From NCBI GenBank assembly GCA_030841085.1, contig JAVEDP010000019.1:1-64000 (forward strand): 64,000 nt of DNA, read 5' to 3'. Source of the DNA: Pyrinomonadaceae bacterium (GTDB lineage: Bacteria; Acidobacteriota; Blastocatellia; Pyrinomonadales; Pyrinomonadaceae). A program made the position numbers and the translations under genes. The notes under the pieces were generated by a model. The model was not told the DNA's origin. It ran no database searches and saw only the letters and a list, made by a program, of their open reading frames with translations. Numbering within the stretch: the stretch's first letter is position 1; each line of letters begins with the position of its first letter. Below are positions 17,060 to 26,782 of the stretch, in pieces.

Positions 17060-18361
17060 ATGCCTGATCAGCTCATGCAACTGAAGGCGCGCGCGCCCTT
17101 GAAAGTGACTATGGTCCTCGCCGTGCTGTTGGCGATATTTGCATCATGGTTTGTGGTGCGATGGTATCTTGGCAACACCATTGCCGAATACTTCTCACCG
17201 GAATCGCGCCACTTGGAAACCGCGCAAATGGCGACTGCCTGGGCCCCGAAAGATCCGCTGCCACACTGGCGGCTGGGCAATATCATCCAAACTGAACTGC
17301 CGCCTGATCAGATTTCTCTAAGCGTCGCCGAGTATGAGAAAGCAGTCAGCCTTTCGCCGAATGATTACCGGTACTGGATGGCCTTGGGCGAAGCTCAGGA
17401 ACAAGCGGGTGATTTTGAGAAGGCAGAAAGATCATTACGCCAGGCGGTCAGGCTCGCGCCAGCTTATGCTTTTCCGCACTGGCTTTTAGGAAATTTGTTG
17501 CTTCGCACCGACCGTTATTCTGAAGGGTTTGCGGAATTGCGAACGGCCAGCGAGGCTAATCCCGAGCTGCAACAACAGCTCTTCAACTTTGCCTGGCAGA
17601 TCAACAAGGACGACTTTGAAGCGCAGAAATCTGCGATCGGAAATACCCCGGAGATGCGAGCGCAGTTTTCCAGCTACCTGGCCCGGCGCTCCCGGTTTGA
17701 TGAAGGGCTGCGACTTTGGAATTCGTTGACGGAAAGCGAAAAGAGAGAGAATCGGCAGGTTGCCGATTTGATTATCGCCGGGCTGATCAACGCAAAGCAT
17801 TTCCACCAGGCGATGGAAGTATGGAACGACGTGGCGCCCGGCCCCGCGTATCGCGTCGAACAGGGAAAGGTTGTTGACGGCGGCTTTGAAGGGAACCTGG
17901 CTCATGGCCCGGGAGCGCTATTCGGTTGGCAAGTTCAGTCTATTTCTCAATTGCAGATAGGAATAGATGCGCGTGTTGCTCATGCGGGAAATAACAGCCT
18001 GAGGCTTTATTTTCAAGTGCGCTCTCATATCGAGAACATTGACATATCGCAGTTGATACCGGTGGCGCCCAACACGGAATATGATTTTGAATGCTATGTG
18101 CAAACGGAGAAGTTAGAGAGCGGATCGACCCCGGTCGTTGCGATTTTTGATGCCGCAAACGAAGCTAACATACTTGCGAGTTCGGCATCAGCACCGAGCG
18201 GCAATAATAATTGGCAACGGATAGCGCTGTCGTTCAAGACTGCGACCAATGCCGAGGCTGTCAAAATACGAATCTACCGGCCGGGCTGTCCTGACCAGCC
18301 GGTCTGCCCGATTTTTGGAACTGTCTGGTATGACGACTTCGATCTCAAGTCCAAAAAATAG
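17060..18361 (+). CDS. TPR protein with C-terminal carbohydrate-binding-like domain
   Basis: 433 residues. One membrane helix (about residues 14-35) anchors it. TPR units cover roughly 50-250 (AEYEKAVSLSPNDYRYWMAL, AERSLRQAVRLAPAYAFPHW). From residue 270 to the end a beta-sandwich follows, with VVDGGFEGNL near its start and WYDDFDL at the end, as in CBM4/9-type domains. The pattern suggests a periplasmic scaffold that touches polysaccharide or glycosylated partners. The next gene overlaps its 3' end by 32 bp, so the two are likely co-transcribed. Confidence 0.7.
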   Translation: MPDQLMQLKARAPLKVTMVLAVLLAIFASWFVVRWYLGNTIAEYFSPESRHLETAQMATAWAPKDPLPHWRLGNIIQTELPPDQISLSVAEYEKAVSLSPNDYRYWMALGEAQEQAGDFEKAERSLRQAVRLAPAYAFPHWLLGNLLLRTDRYSEGFAELRTASEANPELQQQLFNFAWQINKDDFEAQKSAIGNTPEMRAQFSSYLARRSRFDEGLRLWNSLTESEKRENRQVADLIIAGLINAKHFHQAMEVWNDVAPGPAYRVEQGKVVDGGFEGNLAHGPGALFGWQVQSISQLQIGIDARVAHAGNNSLRLYFQVRSHIENIDISQLIPVAPNTEYDFECYVQTEKLESGSTPVVAIFDAANEANILASSASAPSGNNNWQRIALSFKTATNAEAVKIRIYRPGCPDQPVCPIFGTVWYDDFDLKSKK

Positions 18362-19826
18362 CGCCCTCGTTTCACAGGAAACTGAAGTACGTCTTGCCGA
18401 CGCAAGGGGCTACGTTACGTATCGCATTCGTCATACGCTGGCCAGCCGTTTTGCCTTTTTGATTATTTGTCTGGCCCTTATTTTGTCGGCGCTTGCTTAT
18501 GGGACCGTACACGCCTGGTCGCTGGCAACGTTTTTCCTTGGCAGCGTCGTACTCCTTGTGCTGTGGGTGGTTGATAGCTGGAATTTGGGCGCAGTGCGCA
18601 TCAGCCGAAATGTCTTGCAGCTTCCGCTACTTGGTCTGCTGGCGTTGGGTTTGATTCAGCTTCTGCCGCTGAGAACTCCCGAGACGGTTGCAGGGATCGC
18701 TCTTCCGCTGGTGCGGAGTTTGTCGTTCGATCCATATGCCACGCGCTTTATTGTTATTGAAGTCATAGCGTTGCTGATTTACTTCGCGGCGACGCTGGTT
18801 TTTGTTGATACGCCGAAACGCCTCCGTCTGCTGGTTAGAACGATCACTATTTTCGGATTCTTTCTCGCCATCTTTGGTTTGACCCAATCCTTTACCAGCC
18901 CGTCGCGTGTTTACTGGATACGCGAGCTGCCACAAAGCCAGGCGTTTGGTCCCTTCATCAATCGGCATCATTTTGCCGGCTACATGGAATTAACCATAGC
19001 GTTACCCCTGGGCTTGATTTTTTCCAACGCCGTTGAAAGAGACAAGAAATTTATTTACCTGTTCGCCGCGGGCTTGATGGCCGTGGCCCTGGTAATGACA
19101 AACTCGCGCGGCGGCATCATCAGCCTGGCGGCCGAATTGGTTTTCCTGGTTTCGCTGATGGGAATTAGGCGGCGGCAGCGGAAGAAACATACCGAAAAAA
19201 AACCACGCATAAAAAGTGCTGCCATGAAAGCGGGATTAGCGCTGGCGATGGTGATTGCTGTTTTCGGCGGGGTGGTGTTGCTCGGCGGAGAAGAAGCGTT
19301 GAGCCGGTTGGCGGGCTCGGTTAATTCCGACGACCCGACGACGGGCCGCGCGCATTTTTGGAGCGTGACAGTTGACATCATCAAAAACCATCCGGTAATC
19401 GGCACGGGCCTCGGAGCTTTCGGGGTTGTTTACACTGGATACGATTCGCGGAACGGTCTTTACCGATTAGAGCAGGCCCATAACGATTATTTGCAGGTCC
19501 TGTCTGACGGCGGTATTGTCGGTGCCGTTCTGGGACTCGTTTTTCTGGTGGCATTGTTTCGAATGGGATTTTCGCGTCGCGAGTCGGGCGACGATTTCAG
19601 GCGCGGCGTGGCGACCGGCGCGCTCGCCGGATGTTTCGCGGTGCTGGTGCATAGCTTTTTCGATTTCACCTTGCATACAACTTCCAATACGCTGCTGTTT
19701 CTGGTGCTGGCAGCGCTGGCAACAATGAACGGACGCGTCGAGGAAGTCCATTCCAGGCGTAAAAAGAAAAAGCGAGAGAGCACAAACGGAGATCCGCAGA
19801 CGGCGGAACCCGTGACCGCAACTTAA
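18330..19826 (+). CDS. O-antigen ligase/polymerase family membrane protein
   Basis: I chose ATG 18330 (MTTSISSPKNSA); the frame is open from 18249 but the extra residues overlap the TPR gene. About eleven hydrophobic helices are visible. The large loop and signature of Wzy_C/WaaL proteins is present: DPTTGRAHFW, then NHPVIGTGLGAFG and AHNDYLQVLSDGGIVG. The C-terminal 25 residues are strongly basic and cytoplasmic. Family members either polymerise polyprenyl-linked repeats or ligate them to an acceptor; sequence alone does not say which. A second member lies at 23996-25573. Confidence 0.8.
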   Translation: MTTSISSPKNSALVSQETEVRLADARGYVTYRIRHTLASRFAFLIICLALILSALAYGTVHAWSLATFFLGSVVLLVLWVVDSWNLGAVRISRNVLQLPLLGLLALGLIQLLPLRTPETVAGIALPLVRSLSFDPYATRFIVIEVIALLIYFAATLVFVDTPKRLRLLVRTITIFGFFLAIFGLTQSFTSPSRVYWIRELPQSQAFGPFINRHHFAGYMELTIALPLGLIFSNAVERDKKFIYLFAAGLMAVALVMTNSRGGIISLAAELVFLVSLMGIRRRQRKKHTEKKPRIKSAAMKAGLALAMVIAVFGGVVLLGGEEALSRLAGSVNSDDPTTGRAHFWSVTVDIIKNHPVIGTGLGAFGVVYTGYDSRNGLYRLEQAHNDYLQVLSDGGIVGAVLGLVFLVALFRMGFSRRESGDDFRRGVATGALAGCFAVLVHSFFDFTLHTTSNTLLFLVLAALATMNGRVEEVHSRRKKKKRESTNGDPQTAEPVTAT

Positions 19827-19903
19827 GTTCGCATGCACTTGTGAGCGCCATCGCATTATTATTTCGCGTTAGTTCGACAATTAGCGATCAATAACGGTGT
19901 AAC

Positions 19904-21739
19904 TTGGCATCTGCCTTTCTTCAAACAGAAAAGTCCGATCGTGGCCGATCGCCGGTCGCTTCGTCTGTGCCTGAGCTTTGCCTGGACGCGGCCTTAAGGC
20001 ATGCGAAGGATGACGCGCTTAACCACAAGATCGGCAATGAGTGGCTAAATATTTCGGCGGCTGAGTTTGTCGATCGCGTCCGCCATGTTGCACTCGGACT
20101 TGCGGAACTTGGCGTCAAGCCAGGTGACCGCGTTGCGTTGCTTTCCGAAAACCGGCCAGAGTGGTCCATTGCTGATCTCGCCATCCTCAGTCTGGGTGCG
20201 ATCAACGTGCCGATCTATACGACGCAGGCAATCGATCAAATTCGTTACATCCTCTCTGACGCAGGTGTTCGCGCCATCTTTGTTTCCAATAGGAAGTTAT
20301 TCAACCATGCGGCGCCGGCGCTTGAGGGTCTCGACCTTGTGGAACGAATCATTTTCTTTGACGGCGATGCCGAGCCTGACAGCGAAAGATCGATCACGCT
20401 CGACTCGCTCGAGCGGGCAGGACGACAGCGCAATCAGAACAAGCCGGCCGCATTCGATGCCTATCTTAAAGCAATCAGGCCCGACGATCTGGCGACTATC
20501 ATTTACACTTCCGGGACCACCGGCGAACCAAAAGGCGTGATGCTGACACACGCTAATTTCATTTCAAACGTGCTGACGATCACCGCAGGTTTGCCAATAG
20601 CGCCGACCGACGTGGCGCTATCCGTGCTGCCGCTTTCGCACATCTTCGAACGAACTGGCTTTTACATCTTTTGTTACAACGGCGTTTCCGTTTATTACAC
20701 GGCATCATTCGATCAGGTGGGCGAAAACCTGCGCGAAGTGAGACCGACAATCATGACCGCGGTGCCGCGGCTTTTCGAAAAGGTCTATCACCGCATTGTG
20801 AAGAAGGGACTTTCGCAAAAGGGAATTAAGCGCAAGATTTTTATGCGATCGCTCGAAGTCGGCCAACGCTACGCGGAGCGCAAAGACAGGGGAGGCCGAG
20901 TGTGGCCAGTCTTATCGCTGCAACAGCGAATGGCTAACCGGTTGGTTTTTTCTAAATGGCGGGAGGGGGTTGGCGGACGTTTGCGCTATTTCGTTTCCGG
21001 CGGCGCGCCGCTTTCGCCAGTGCTTTCGCATGCATTCCTGGCGGCCGGTATTCCTATCCTGCAGGGCTATGGCGCTACGGAAACCTGTATCGTTTCCGCC
21101 AATCGACCCGAAAATAATCAGGTCGGTTCGGTCGGTCTGCCCTTTGAAGGAATCGAAGTATCGATCGCAGCTGACGGCGAAATTCTTTTGCGCGGGCCAA
21201 ATGTGATGCGTGGCTATTACGGCCATCCCGAGGAATCCGCGTCCGTTTTGGAAGATGGCTGGTTTGCGACTGGCGATGTGGGCCATGTCGATAAGCAGGG
21301 ACACCTCTACATAACTGATCGCAAGAAAGATCTTTTCAAACTCTCAAACGGAAAGTACATAGCACCTCAGCAAATTGAGAGTCTCTTGAAACAGAGCGAG
21401 TTTGTAAGCCAGGTAGTGGTCGTTGGCGCTGGTCGGAAACAACCAGCCGCGCTGATCGTTCCGGAATGGGAAGCGTTGCGCCAGGCCCTGACTGAAAGAG
21501 GCGAAGAGTTTCCTTCAAATCGTTTCAAACTCGCCGAGTTTCCGGCTGCCGTAAAGTTAGTGCAAGGCGATATCCAGCAACTCACGCGCGAGCTGGCGGA
21601 TTACGAACGTATCCGAAAGATCGCTTTGTTGCCGGAAGAATTCAGTATCGACAAAGGCGAACTAACCCCAACGCTGAAAGTTAAGCGGCGCGTCGTGGAT
21701 GAAAAGTTTCACGATCTGATTGAAGAGATTTATTCCTGA
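19904..21739 (+). CDS. Long-chain acyl-CoA synthetase (AMP-forming)
   Basis: 611 residues from TTG 19904. The A-motifs of the ANL superfamily are clear: YTSGTTGEPKGVMLTH, then QGYGATE, then GWFATGDVGHVD and ITDRKKDLFKLSNGKYIAP. Length and the late KLSNGK.IAP segment fit the FadD/Faa-like long-chain group. It would activate a fatty acid with ATP and CoA or a related thiol. Its place within the exopolysaccharide locus suggests acyl donors for lipid or sugar modification. Acyl-ligases are common companions of exosortase loci. There is no strong ribosome binding site before the TTG, so the start is uncertain. Confidence 0.85.
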   Translation: MASAFLQTEKSDRGRSPVASSVPELCLDAALRHAKDDALNHKIGNEWLNISAAEFVDRVRHVALGLAELGVKPGDRVALLSENRPEWSIADLAILSLGAINVPIYTTQAIDQIRYILSDAGVRAIFVSNRKLFNHAAPALEGLDLVERIIFFDGDAEPDSERSITLDSLERAGRQRNQNKPAAFDAYLKAIRPDDLATIIYTSGTTGEPKGVMLTHANFISNVLTITAGLPIAPTDVALSVLPLSHIFERTGFYIFCYNGVSVYYTASFDQVGENLREVRPTIMTAVPRLFEKVYHRIVKKGLSQKGIKRKIFMRSLEVGQRYAERKDRGGRVWPVLSLQQRMANRLVFSKWREGVGGRLRYFVSGGAPLSPVLSHAFLAAGIPILQGYGATETCIVSANRPENNQVGSVGLPFEGIEVSIAADGEILLRGPNVMRGYYGHPEESASVLEDGWFATGDVGHVDKQGHLYITDRKKDLFKLSNGKYIAPQQIESLLKQSEFVSQVVVVGAGRKQPAALIVPEWEALRQALTERGEEFPSNRFKLAEFPAAVKLVQGDIQQLTRELADYERIRKIALLPEEFSIDKGELTPTLKVKRRVVDEKFHDLIEEIYS

Positions 21740-21770
21740 AGGTGGGAAGCCACATAACGGCCGAACGGAT

Positions 21771-22112
21771 TCAATTAGAACTCGATGGATCCTCGGCCCC
21801 GATGATATTGAATCCTCTTTCCCCGTCGACGCCTGCAACCTGCGCCCTGGCCAATCTGTTCCCAAGCAAAATTGACTCAGCCAACGCCCTGAGATTAATT
21901 GGAAGTTCGGGTGTTCGCGTTTCGCCTTTCAGGGGCAGGGTGTAAAAGGACAACAGTGGTATTTCGCAATAGCAAAAATCGCATGCGGCCAGATGATGCT
22001 TCACGAGAAAATTGATTTCAGGCGCGAGCGTTTGTGAGCTGAATGAAAGAAGAAGGTTTGACGAAGGGCATGCCAGCTTTTTGGCGAAAGACTTTACGGT
22101 CGAGGAATTCAT
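21771..22112 (-). CDS. Small zinc-finger-like (HxxxCxxC) protein
   Basis: 113 residues read right to left. The core HHLAACDFCYCEIPLL matches the H-x3-C-x2-C ligand pattern of zf-HC2-like anti-sigma domains. It is followed by LPINLRALAESILLGN, a helix I associate with a small family in Blastocatellia. No membrane helix is visible. It is divergent from the HTH protein at 22674. An anti-sigma-like role toward that neighbour is possible but unproven. Opposite-strand frames here look like shadows. Confidence 0.5.
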   Translation of the reverse strand: MNSSTVKSFAKKLACPSSNLLLSFSSQTLAPEINFLVKHHLAACDFCYCEIPLLSFYTLPLKGETRTPELPINLRALAESILLGNRLARAQVAGVDGERGFNIIGAEDPSSSN

Positions 22113-22673
22113 TTATTGCCCCTATCTACACGAGTAGAGTTCACCGAGAGCATGCAAGCACGGAATTTAACGATCAGTCGAGAAAGCAAGGAGGCAAAAT
22201 TAGCTTGCTAAACCTCAACCACAAAGCCGCAAAGTCGTCCGCTTGTTCACTGACTTTATAGACCCAATCGAGTTTACATTCCACAACTTTCTCGTTCCCG
22301 CTGCGACTTTTGTAGTCTGGAATCAATAACTTGCCGGAAATGTAAAAACTTGTTGCTCAATGGTAGGATTGTTGCTAAGATGCTCGGCGTCAAGTCAGAG
22401 AGCTCCTGCTCTTTGACGCTCGTTCCAGGGCCAGCCCGCCTGTATTCTCAGGATAACCGGGCAAAATCAATGACCTACAGAATAGCCCCGATTGGTTAGC
22501 GAAGATTCTTTTTCCGTAAAAGAACATTCCACCACCTTACCGCTCTTAATCTAGTCTGACTGTCGCCGCAATTCAAGACTCGCGACATCTCTGTTGCAGA
22601 AACCAGTTCCGCATTTAAGACGAAACGCTCCCTCCAAAATCTAAAGTCCATCCTGCAGATCGAAAAAAACGTC
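22113..22673. other. Intergenic region with a hairpin
   Basis: About 560 bp between two divergent genes, with no convincing gene. The short frame at 22043-22261 has no protein-like features. A stem can be drawn at about 22387-22422, where gcgtcaagtcagagagc faces gctctttgacgc. Promoters for both neighbours should lie here; I could not assign boxes with confidence. Confidence 0.4.
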
Positions 22674-23870
22674 GTGAAATCTCTAAGCCGCGAAGTAGCA
22701 AAAGAAGTTGAATTAACGCCCGCCAGTCCGGCGCCGATCTCGCTCCGTGCGAAACGCACTGCTGAGCGAATGGCCAAGAGTGGCAAATGGGTTGAGAGTC
22801 TTCGGTGCTCGGACGTGAGCCGGTTGTGGTCAGAACTGCACCGCATCGTTTCTCACCATCCCCTGGTGAGGGCGTCGCGCAGTGCGGGCCTGCTCGTCGA
22901 AGAAGGCGCCAGCAGCGCCTACACCGACCTTACTCAAGAGCTGTTCGTTCAACTCTTAAGTAAGAACCGCTTTGAGCATTATCTCGATACCGAGATGACC
23001 GATTACGAAATCGAGTGCGAAATTGGACAAATAGAACTAACCAACCTGCTGACCGCTGAGCTGCGGAAACGTCATCCGGAAAGTTATCGGCTGGCGCGAC
23101 GCATCTCCACGCTCATCCAGTCGAGTTCAAATTTCCGTCGCTTTGATACGAGTGGCACTGGCGACGAACCGCATCGGCGACTAGCTGATCGCGTCTATGG
23201 TCTTAGCGAATGGGCGGATGGCAAACGCCGCCGCGACTCGCACGATGTCGAACAACGCGTTCACATAATTCCGGTACGCGCACGCGACACGCGCATGGTT
23301 GGTTGCACGGGCGACTCACAAGTTGTCATCACTAATTCGGACCTCGAAGATTTGATCGTTTCCGTGCTTGACGCGGTCGACTCGCCAGTTGATGTGCGGA
23401 CACTCAGAAGTCTGGTGATGTCGCGACTGCCGGTCATGGACATTTATCTGGTGCCGTTGGATGGCGACGACAATGATGGCGAGGGCAATCATTTCGAGCC
23501 GGTCGACAAGCACGAAAATCCCGAGCAGGGGCTGTTGAGACGCGAATCGGAAAACGAAGCAGCAGGTTTTGTCGATCACTTTCTTGAAAATCTGCACGAC
23601 ACAGTCCGCGGCAAACTCAAGCAGTACAACCGCATTCTCGGAGTGTTGTGGCACTGTTACTTGAGCCCAACACAGTCGACGCAATTGGAAGTTGCGGCCG
23701 TCCTGGGAGTTTCGGATTCGCTGGTTTCGGATTATCGCCGCCGGATCGAAACGGAACTACGCGCGCTTTCCTTTTCTGAGGTTGAAGAGGCCAGGAGATT
23801 TGAAGGAGCGTTGCGCCAGCGGGTGAGGGAACTCGTGTTGGCGGTCGAGGAAACCGAGGTCGCAGTTTAG
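22674..23870 (+). CDS. HTH protein with sigma-factor-like features
   Basis: 398 residues from GTG 22674. Residues 80-95 read YTDLTQELFVQLL, like the helix of sigma-70 region 2. Near the end, a stretch starting QSTQLEVAAVLGVSD, then LVSDYRRRIETELRAL, fits a sigma region 4-type helix-turn-helix. The middle is long, with an acidic GDDNDGEGNH segment, so this is not an ordinary ECF sigma factor. I recognise it only as a family of HTH proteins from this group of bacteria. Sitting inside the polysaccharide locus, it may control it. Function is uncertain. Confidence 0.5.
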   Translation: MKSLSREVAKEVELTPASPAPISLRAKRTAERMAKSGKWVESLRCSDVSRLWSELHRIVSHHPLVRASRSAGLLVEEGASSAYTDLTQELFVQLLSKNRFEHYLDTEMTDYEIECEIGQIELTNLLTAELRKRHPESYRLARRISTLIQSSSNFRRFDTSGTGDEPHRRLADRVYGLSEWADGKRRRDSHDVEQRVHIIPVRARDTRMVGCTGDSQVVITNSDLEDLIVSVLDAVDSPVDVRTLRSLVMSRLPVMDIYLVPLDGDDNDGEGNHFEPVDKHENPEQGLLRRESENEAAGFVDHFLENLHDTVRGKLKQYNRILGVLWHCYLSPTQSTQLEVAAVLGVSDSLVSDYRRRIETELRALSFSEVEEARRFEGALRQRVRELVLAVEETEVAV

Positions 23871-23995
23871 ATTCCTTCTTTCGGAATTCTTGTAGGTAAC
23901 TGATTCGAGGCTGCGGCGCTTTCAGCGTAGCAGCTTCTTTTGATTTTTGATGCTCGGAAAGAAAGTAAACGACAGCGATTCCACGCAACAATCAG

Positions 23996-25573
23996 GTGGC
24001 GAATCCGGAAAGCATGAACTTGAGACAAAGGACAGGACAACCTGAGACCGATTCGGCAGGGCCTTTAGATTTCCCGAGGCGTGCGCCGATGCAATCGGAC
24101 TATGAAGCGGTGCGACCGTCGCAACGGGCGCGATCGACTCCTGCCGCCACGTCTGGATCCCGGCCGACCCTCGGGTCAGTTCCGCCGTCAAGTTCAAGTA
24201 CGTTGAAAGAAAAAGTTTCAACTGCATCTGCAGAATCACCGATGCCTCACCCTGACAACAAAGGCAATTGGGTGTTAAAGCGCGGCCACGCTCTCAGCTA
24301 TGCCGGGCTCATGCTGTTTACAATTATTCTTTACGCGCGCCCCGCAGAGTTTTATCCTTCGCGGTTGACCGCGTCGCTGGCTCTTATTGTCGCCCTCGCC
24401 ACCCTTGGGTTTTTCATACCCACCCAGCTTTCAATGGAAGGCACACTCACTGCGCGCCCCCCGGAAGTAAATCTTGTTCTACTCTTTTGCCTGACCGGCT
24501 TGCTTTCAATTCCGTTGGCGATCAACCGACTCACCGCCTGGCATGAATTCAGCGCCACTTTTATCCGCTGCATCGTGATGTTCATAGTGATCGTGAATGT
24601 GGTACGAACCAGGGCACGCTTGCAGGTCTTGCTTTTGGTCGCGCTTGCGTCGGGAGTTTGGTTGAGCGTAGTCGCCATTAGCGATTATCGTCTGGGACTG
24701 GCTATTGTCGAAGGTTATCGGACGGGAGGCGCGGGAAGTGGCATCTTTGGTAATACAAACGACATGGCTCTTCACGTGCTCACTATGCTTCCCGTGGCCA
24801 TCGCCTTAGTGTTTGGATTGCGTAGCCTGACCGGGAAACTAATCTTTGGAGTCTGTTCGGCGGTGATGCTCGCCGCCATTGTTCTATCGTACTCGCGTGG
24901 CGCTTTTCTGGGGCTAATCGTCGTTCTGGTTTTCATGGCAATGAAACTGGGTCGACGCCATCGGTTCGGTATTGTGTTCGCCGTGCTTCTGCTTGCCTGT
25001 GCGGTCCTTCTACTTGCTCCTGACAATTACGGCGGCCGCCTGCTCTCAATCTTCGTCCCGAGCCTCGACCATAGTGGGTCTGCCGACGCGAGACGGGGCG
25101 AGCTTTTCAGGTCTCTCTACGTTGCGCTGCGCCATCCCCTGCTGGGAATTGGAATGGGCAACTACCAAAGCGAAATGTCATATAGCAACCACGTAACGCA
25201 CAACGCCTACACCCAGGTGGCCGCGGAAATGGGCGTGGCGGCACTCGCGTGCTACACCATATTCATCGTCTCGCCGCTACGTAAACTCGGTCAGATGGTG
25301 CGCGAAACCTTCGAGAGGCGCAGCAATTCGAACTATTACTATTTAGCGGTAGGTTTGCAGGCATCGCTGTTGGGTTACATGGTCAGCAGCTTCTTTTTAT
25401 CGGTTTCCTACCAATGGTACATCTACTACCTCGTCGCTTTTGCGGTTTGCCTGCGTCGTCTGTACGAAGCGGAGACCGGCAAGGCGGTTGTAGTCGAGAA
25501 GCGCAAAGAACGTAAGCGAAAGAAATTTCGCGACGCTCCTTTCGACAATGAAGGCCGGACGGTACCGACATGA
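23996..25573 (+). CDS. O-antigen ligase family membrane protein (second copy)
   Basis: 525 residues from GTG 23996, or possibly ATG 24014 (MNLRQRTG). About 95 hydrophilic residues rich in Pro, Ser and Arg come first, then ten to twelve membrane helices. The Wzy_C signature is seen near residue 370: RHPLLGIGMGNYQSEM, then HNAYTQVAAEMG. The tail is very basic (EKRKERKRKKFRD). It differs from the ligase at 18330 in having the long N-terminal tail. One copy may polymerise and the other ligate the glycan. Its stop overlaps the next start by ATGA. Confidence 0.8.
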   Translation: MANPESMNLRQRTGQPETDSAGPLDFPRRAPMQSDYEAVRPSQRARSTPAATSGSRPTLGSVPPSSSSTLKEKVSTASAESPMPHPDNKGNWVLKRGHALSYAGLMLFTIILYARPAEFYPSRLTASLALIVALATLGFFIPTQLSMEGTLTARPPEVNLVLLFCLTGLLSIPLAINRLTAWHEFSATFIRCIVMFIVIVNVVRTRARLQVLLLVALASGVWLSVVAISDYRLGLAIVEGYRTGGAGSGIFGNTNDMALHVLTMLPVAIALVFGLRSLTGKLIFGVCSAVMLAAIVLSYSRGAFLGLIVVLVFMAMKLGRRHRFGIVFAVLLLACAVLLLAPDNYGGRLLSIFVPSLDHSGSADARRGELFRSLYVALRHPLLGIGMGNYQSEMSYSNHVTHNAYTQVAAEMGVAALACYTIFIVSPLRKLGQMVRETFERRSNSNYYYLAVGLQASLLGYMVSSFFLSVSYQWYIYYLVAFAVCLRRLYEAETGKAVVVEKRKERKRKKFRDAPFDNEGRTVPT

Positions 25574-26766
25574 ATTTAAGATTCGCGGCAGAGATAATTC
25601 TTTGGTTGAGCGCGGCAGCGATGGTCTACACCTATGCCGGTTATCCGCTGCTACTGACTCTGGTCAGTACGGTCCGACCGCGACGGGTACAACGCGGCGA
25701 TTTCGAAGTAACAGTTAGCGTGATCATCACGGCCTATAACGAGGAGCGCCATCTGGCGGCCAAACTCGAGAACACGTTGGCGCTCGATTACCCATCCGAA
25801 CTTCTCGAAATAATAGTTGCTTCCGATTGCTCCAGCGATCGCACTGACGACATTGTTAAGGAGTTCGCGTCGCGAGGTGTGCGGCTTCATCGCCAACAGC
25901 AACGACAAGGCAAGACGGCGGCGCAAAACGCTGCCGTCGAGCAAGCTCGGGGCGACGTCATCCTTTTCTCCGACGCCACCAGCCATTATCAGCCTGACGC
26001 CGTGCGGGCGCTGCTGCCGAATTTCGCCGACCCGACGGTGGGCTGCGTCGCTGGTCGGCTAATCTATGTCGATCCCGCGCAGTCAAGGATTGGACGCGGG
26101 GCGCGCTCATACTGGAGCTATGAAACCTTTCTGAAGAAACACGAGAGCCGCGCGAGCTCTTTGATTGGCGCTTCGGGATGTCTCTACGCCGTGCGGAGAA
26201 CGGCTTACGTGCCGCTTTATCACGAGGCTTGCAGCGATTTCATCATCGCCACGAAGATGGTCGAACAGGGCTTGCGCGCCGTCTATGAGCCGGGAGCGGT
26301 TTGCACCGAAGAAACAAACCGGCGTAGCGATAACGAATTGGAGATGCGGGTGCGCATCATCGCGCAGACGTTTACCGACCTCTGGCATCATCGCGGGATG
26401 ATGAATCCGTTTCGCAGCGGTTTTTACGCGGCGCAACTTCTATCGCACAAGGTAATGCGCTACGCCGTGCCATTGTTTCTGATCACAATCCTGGCAACGT
26501 CCGGGACCCTCGCGCGCCATTCAATGCTTTATTCCATCGTGTTTGTTGCGCAACTCGGTTGTTATCTGAGCGCGCTGGGCGCGTGGATGCTTGAGCATGC
26601 GGGCGTGCATATTCGCCTGCTGGCGTTGCCCCAGTACTTCGTTCTATCCAATCTCGCGGTCCTGATTGCAGCTTACCGGTTTCTTCGGGGCGAGCGATAC
26701 GCTCATTGGGAACCGAATCGCGAGAGCGTGTCGAAACTGAAGGAAGGGGCTGTCCTAGTGCGTTAG
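25570..26766 (+). CDS. Membrane-anchored glycosyltransferase family 2
   Basis: 398 residues. A membrane helix at residues 5-27 precedes a GT-A fold: VSVIITAYNEERHLAAKL, IIVASDCSSDRTDDIV, then FSDATSHY where GT2 enzymes carry the DxD-like nucleotide site. Two or three helices close the protein (about 300-370). Processive and polyprenyl-linked GT2 enzymes share this layout. It starts by ATGA overlap with the ligase gene, so the two are probably co-translated. Confidence 0.85.
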   Translation: MNLRFAAEIILWLSAAAMVYTYAGYPLLLTLVSTVRPRRVQRGDFEVTVSVIITAYNEERHLAAKLENTLALDYPSELLEIIVASDCSSDRTDDIVKEFASRGVRLHRQQQRQGKTAAQNAAVEQARGDVILFSDATSHYQPDAVRALLPNFADPTVGCVAGRLIYVDPAQSRIGRGARSYWSYETFLKKHESRASSLIGASGCLYAVRRTAYVPLYHEACSDFIIATKMVEQGLRAVYEPGAVCTEETNRRSDNELEMRVRIIAQTFTDLWHHRGMMNPFRSGFYAAQLLSHKVMRYAVPLFLITILATSGTLARHSMLYSIVFVAQLGCYLSALGAWMLEHAGVHIRLLALPQYFVLSNLAVLIAAYRFLRGERYAHWEPNRESVSKLKEGAVLVR

Positions 26767-26782
26767 CTGAAGGAGGATTGAT

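Noticed and set aside
22043-22261. Small gene in the 22-kb intergenic gap
   Set aside because: Low-quality composition, overlap with the minus-strand zinc-finger-like gene, and no motif.
22387-22425. Possible riboswitch or small RNA
   Set aside because: Only a short imperfect stem is visible; no known riboswitch core could be recognised.
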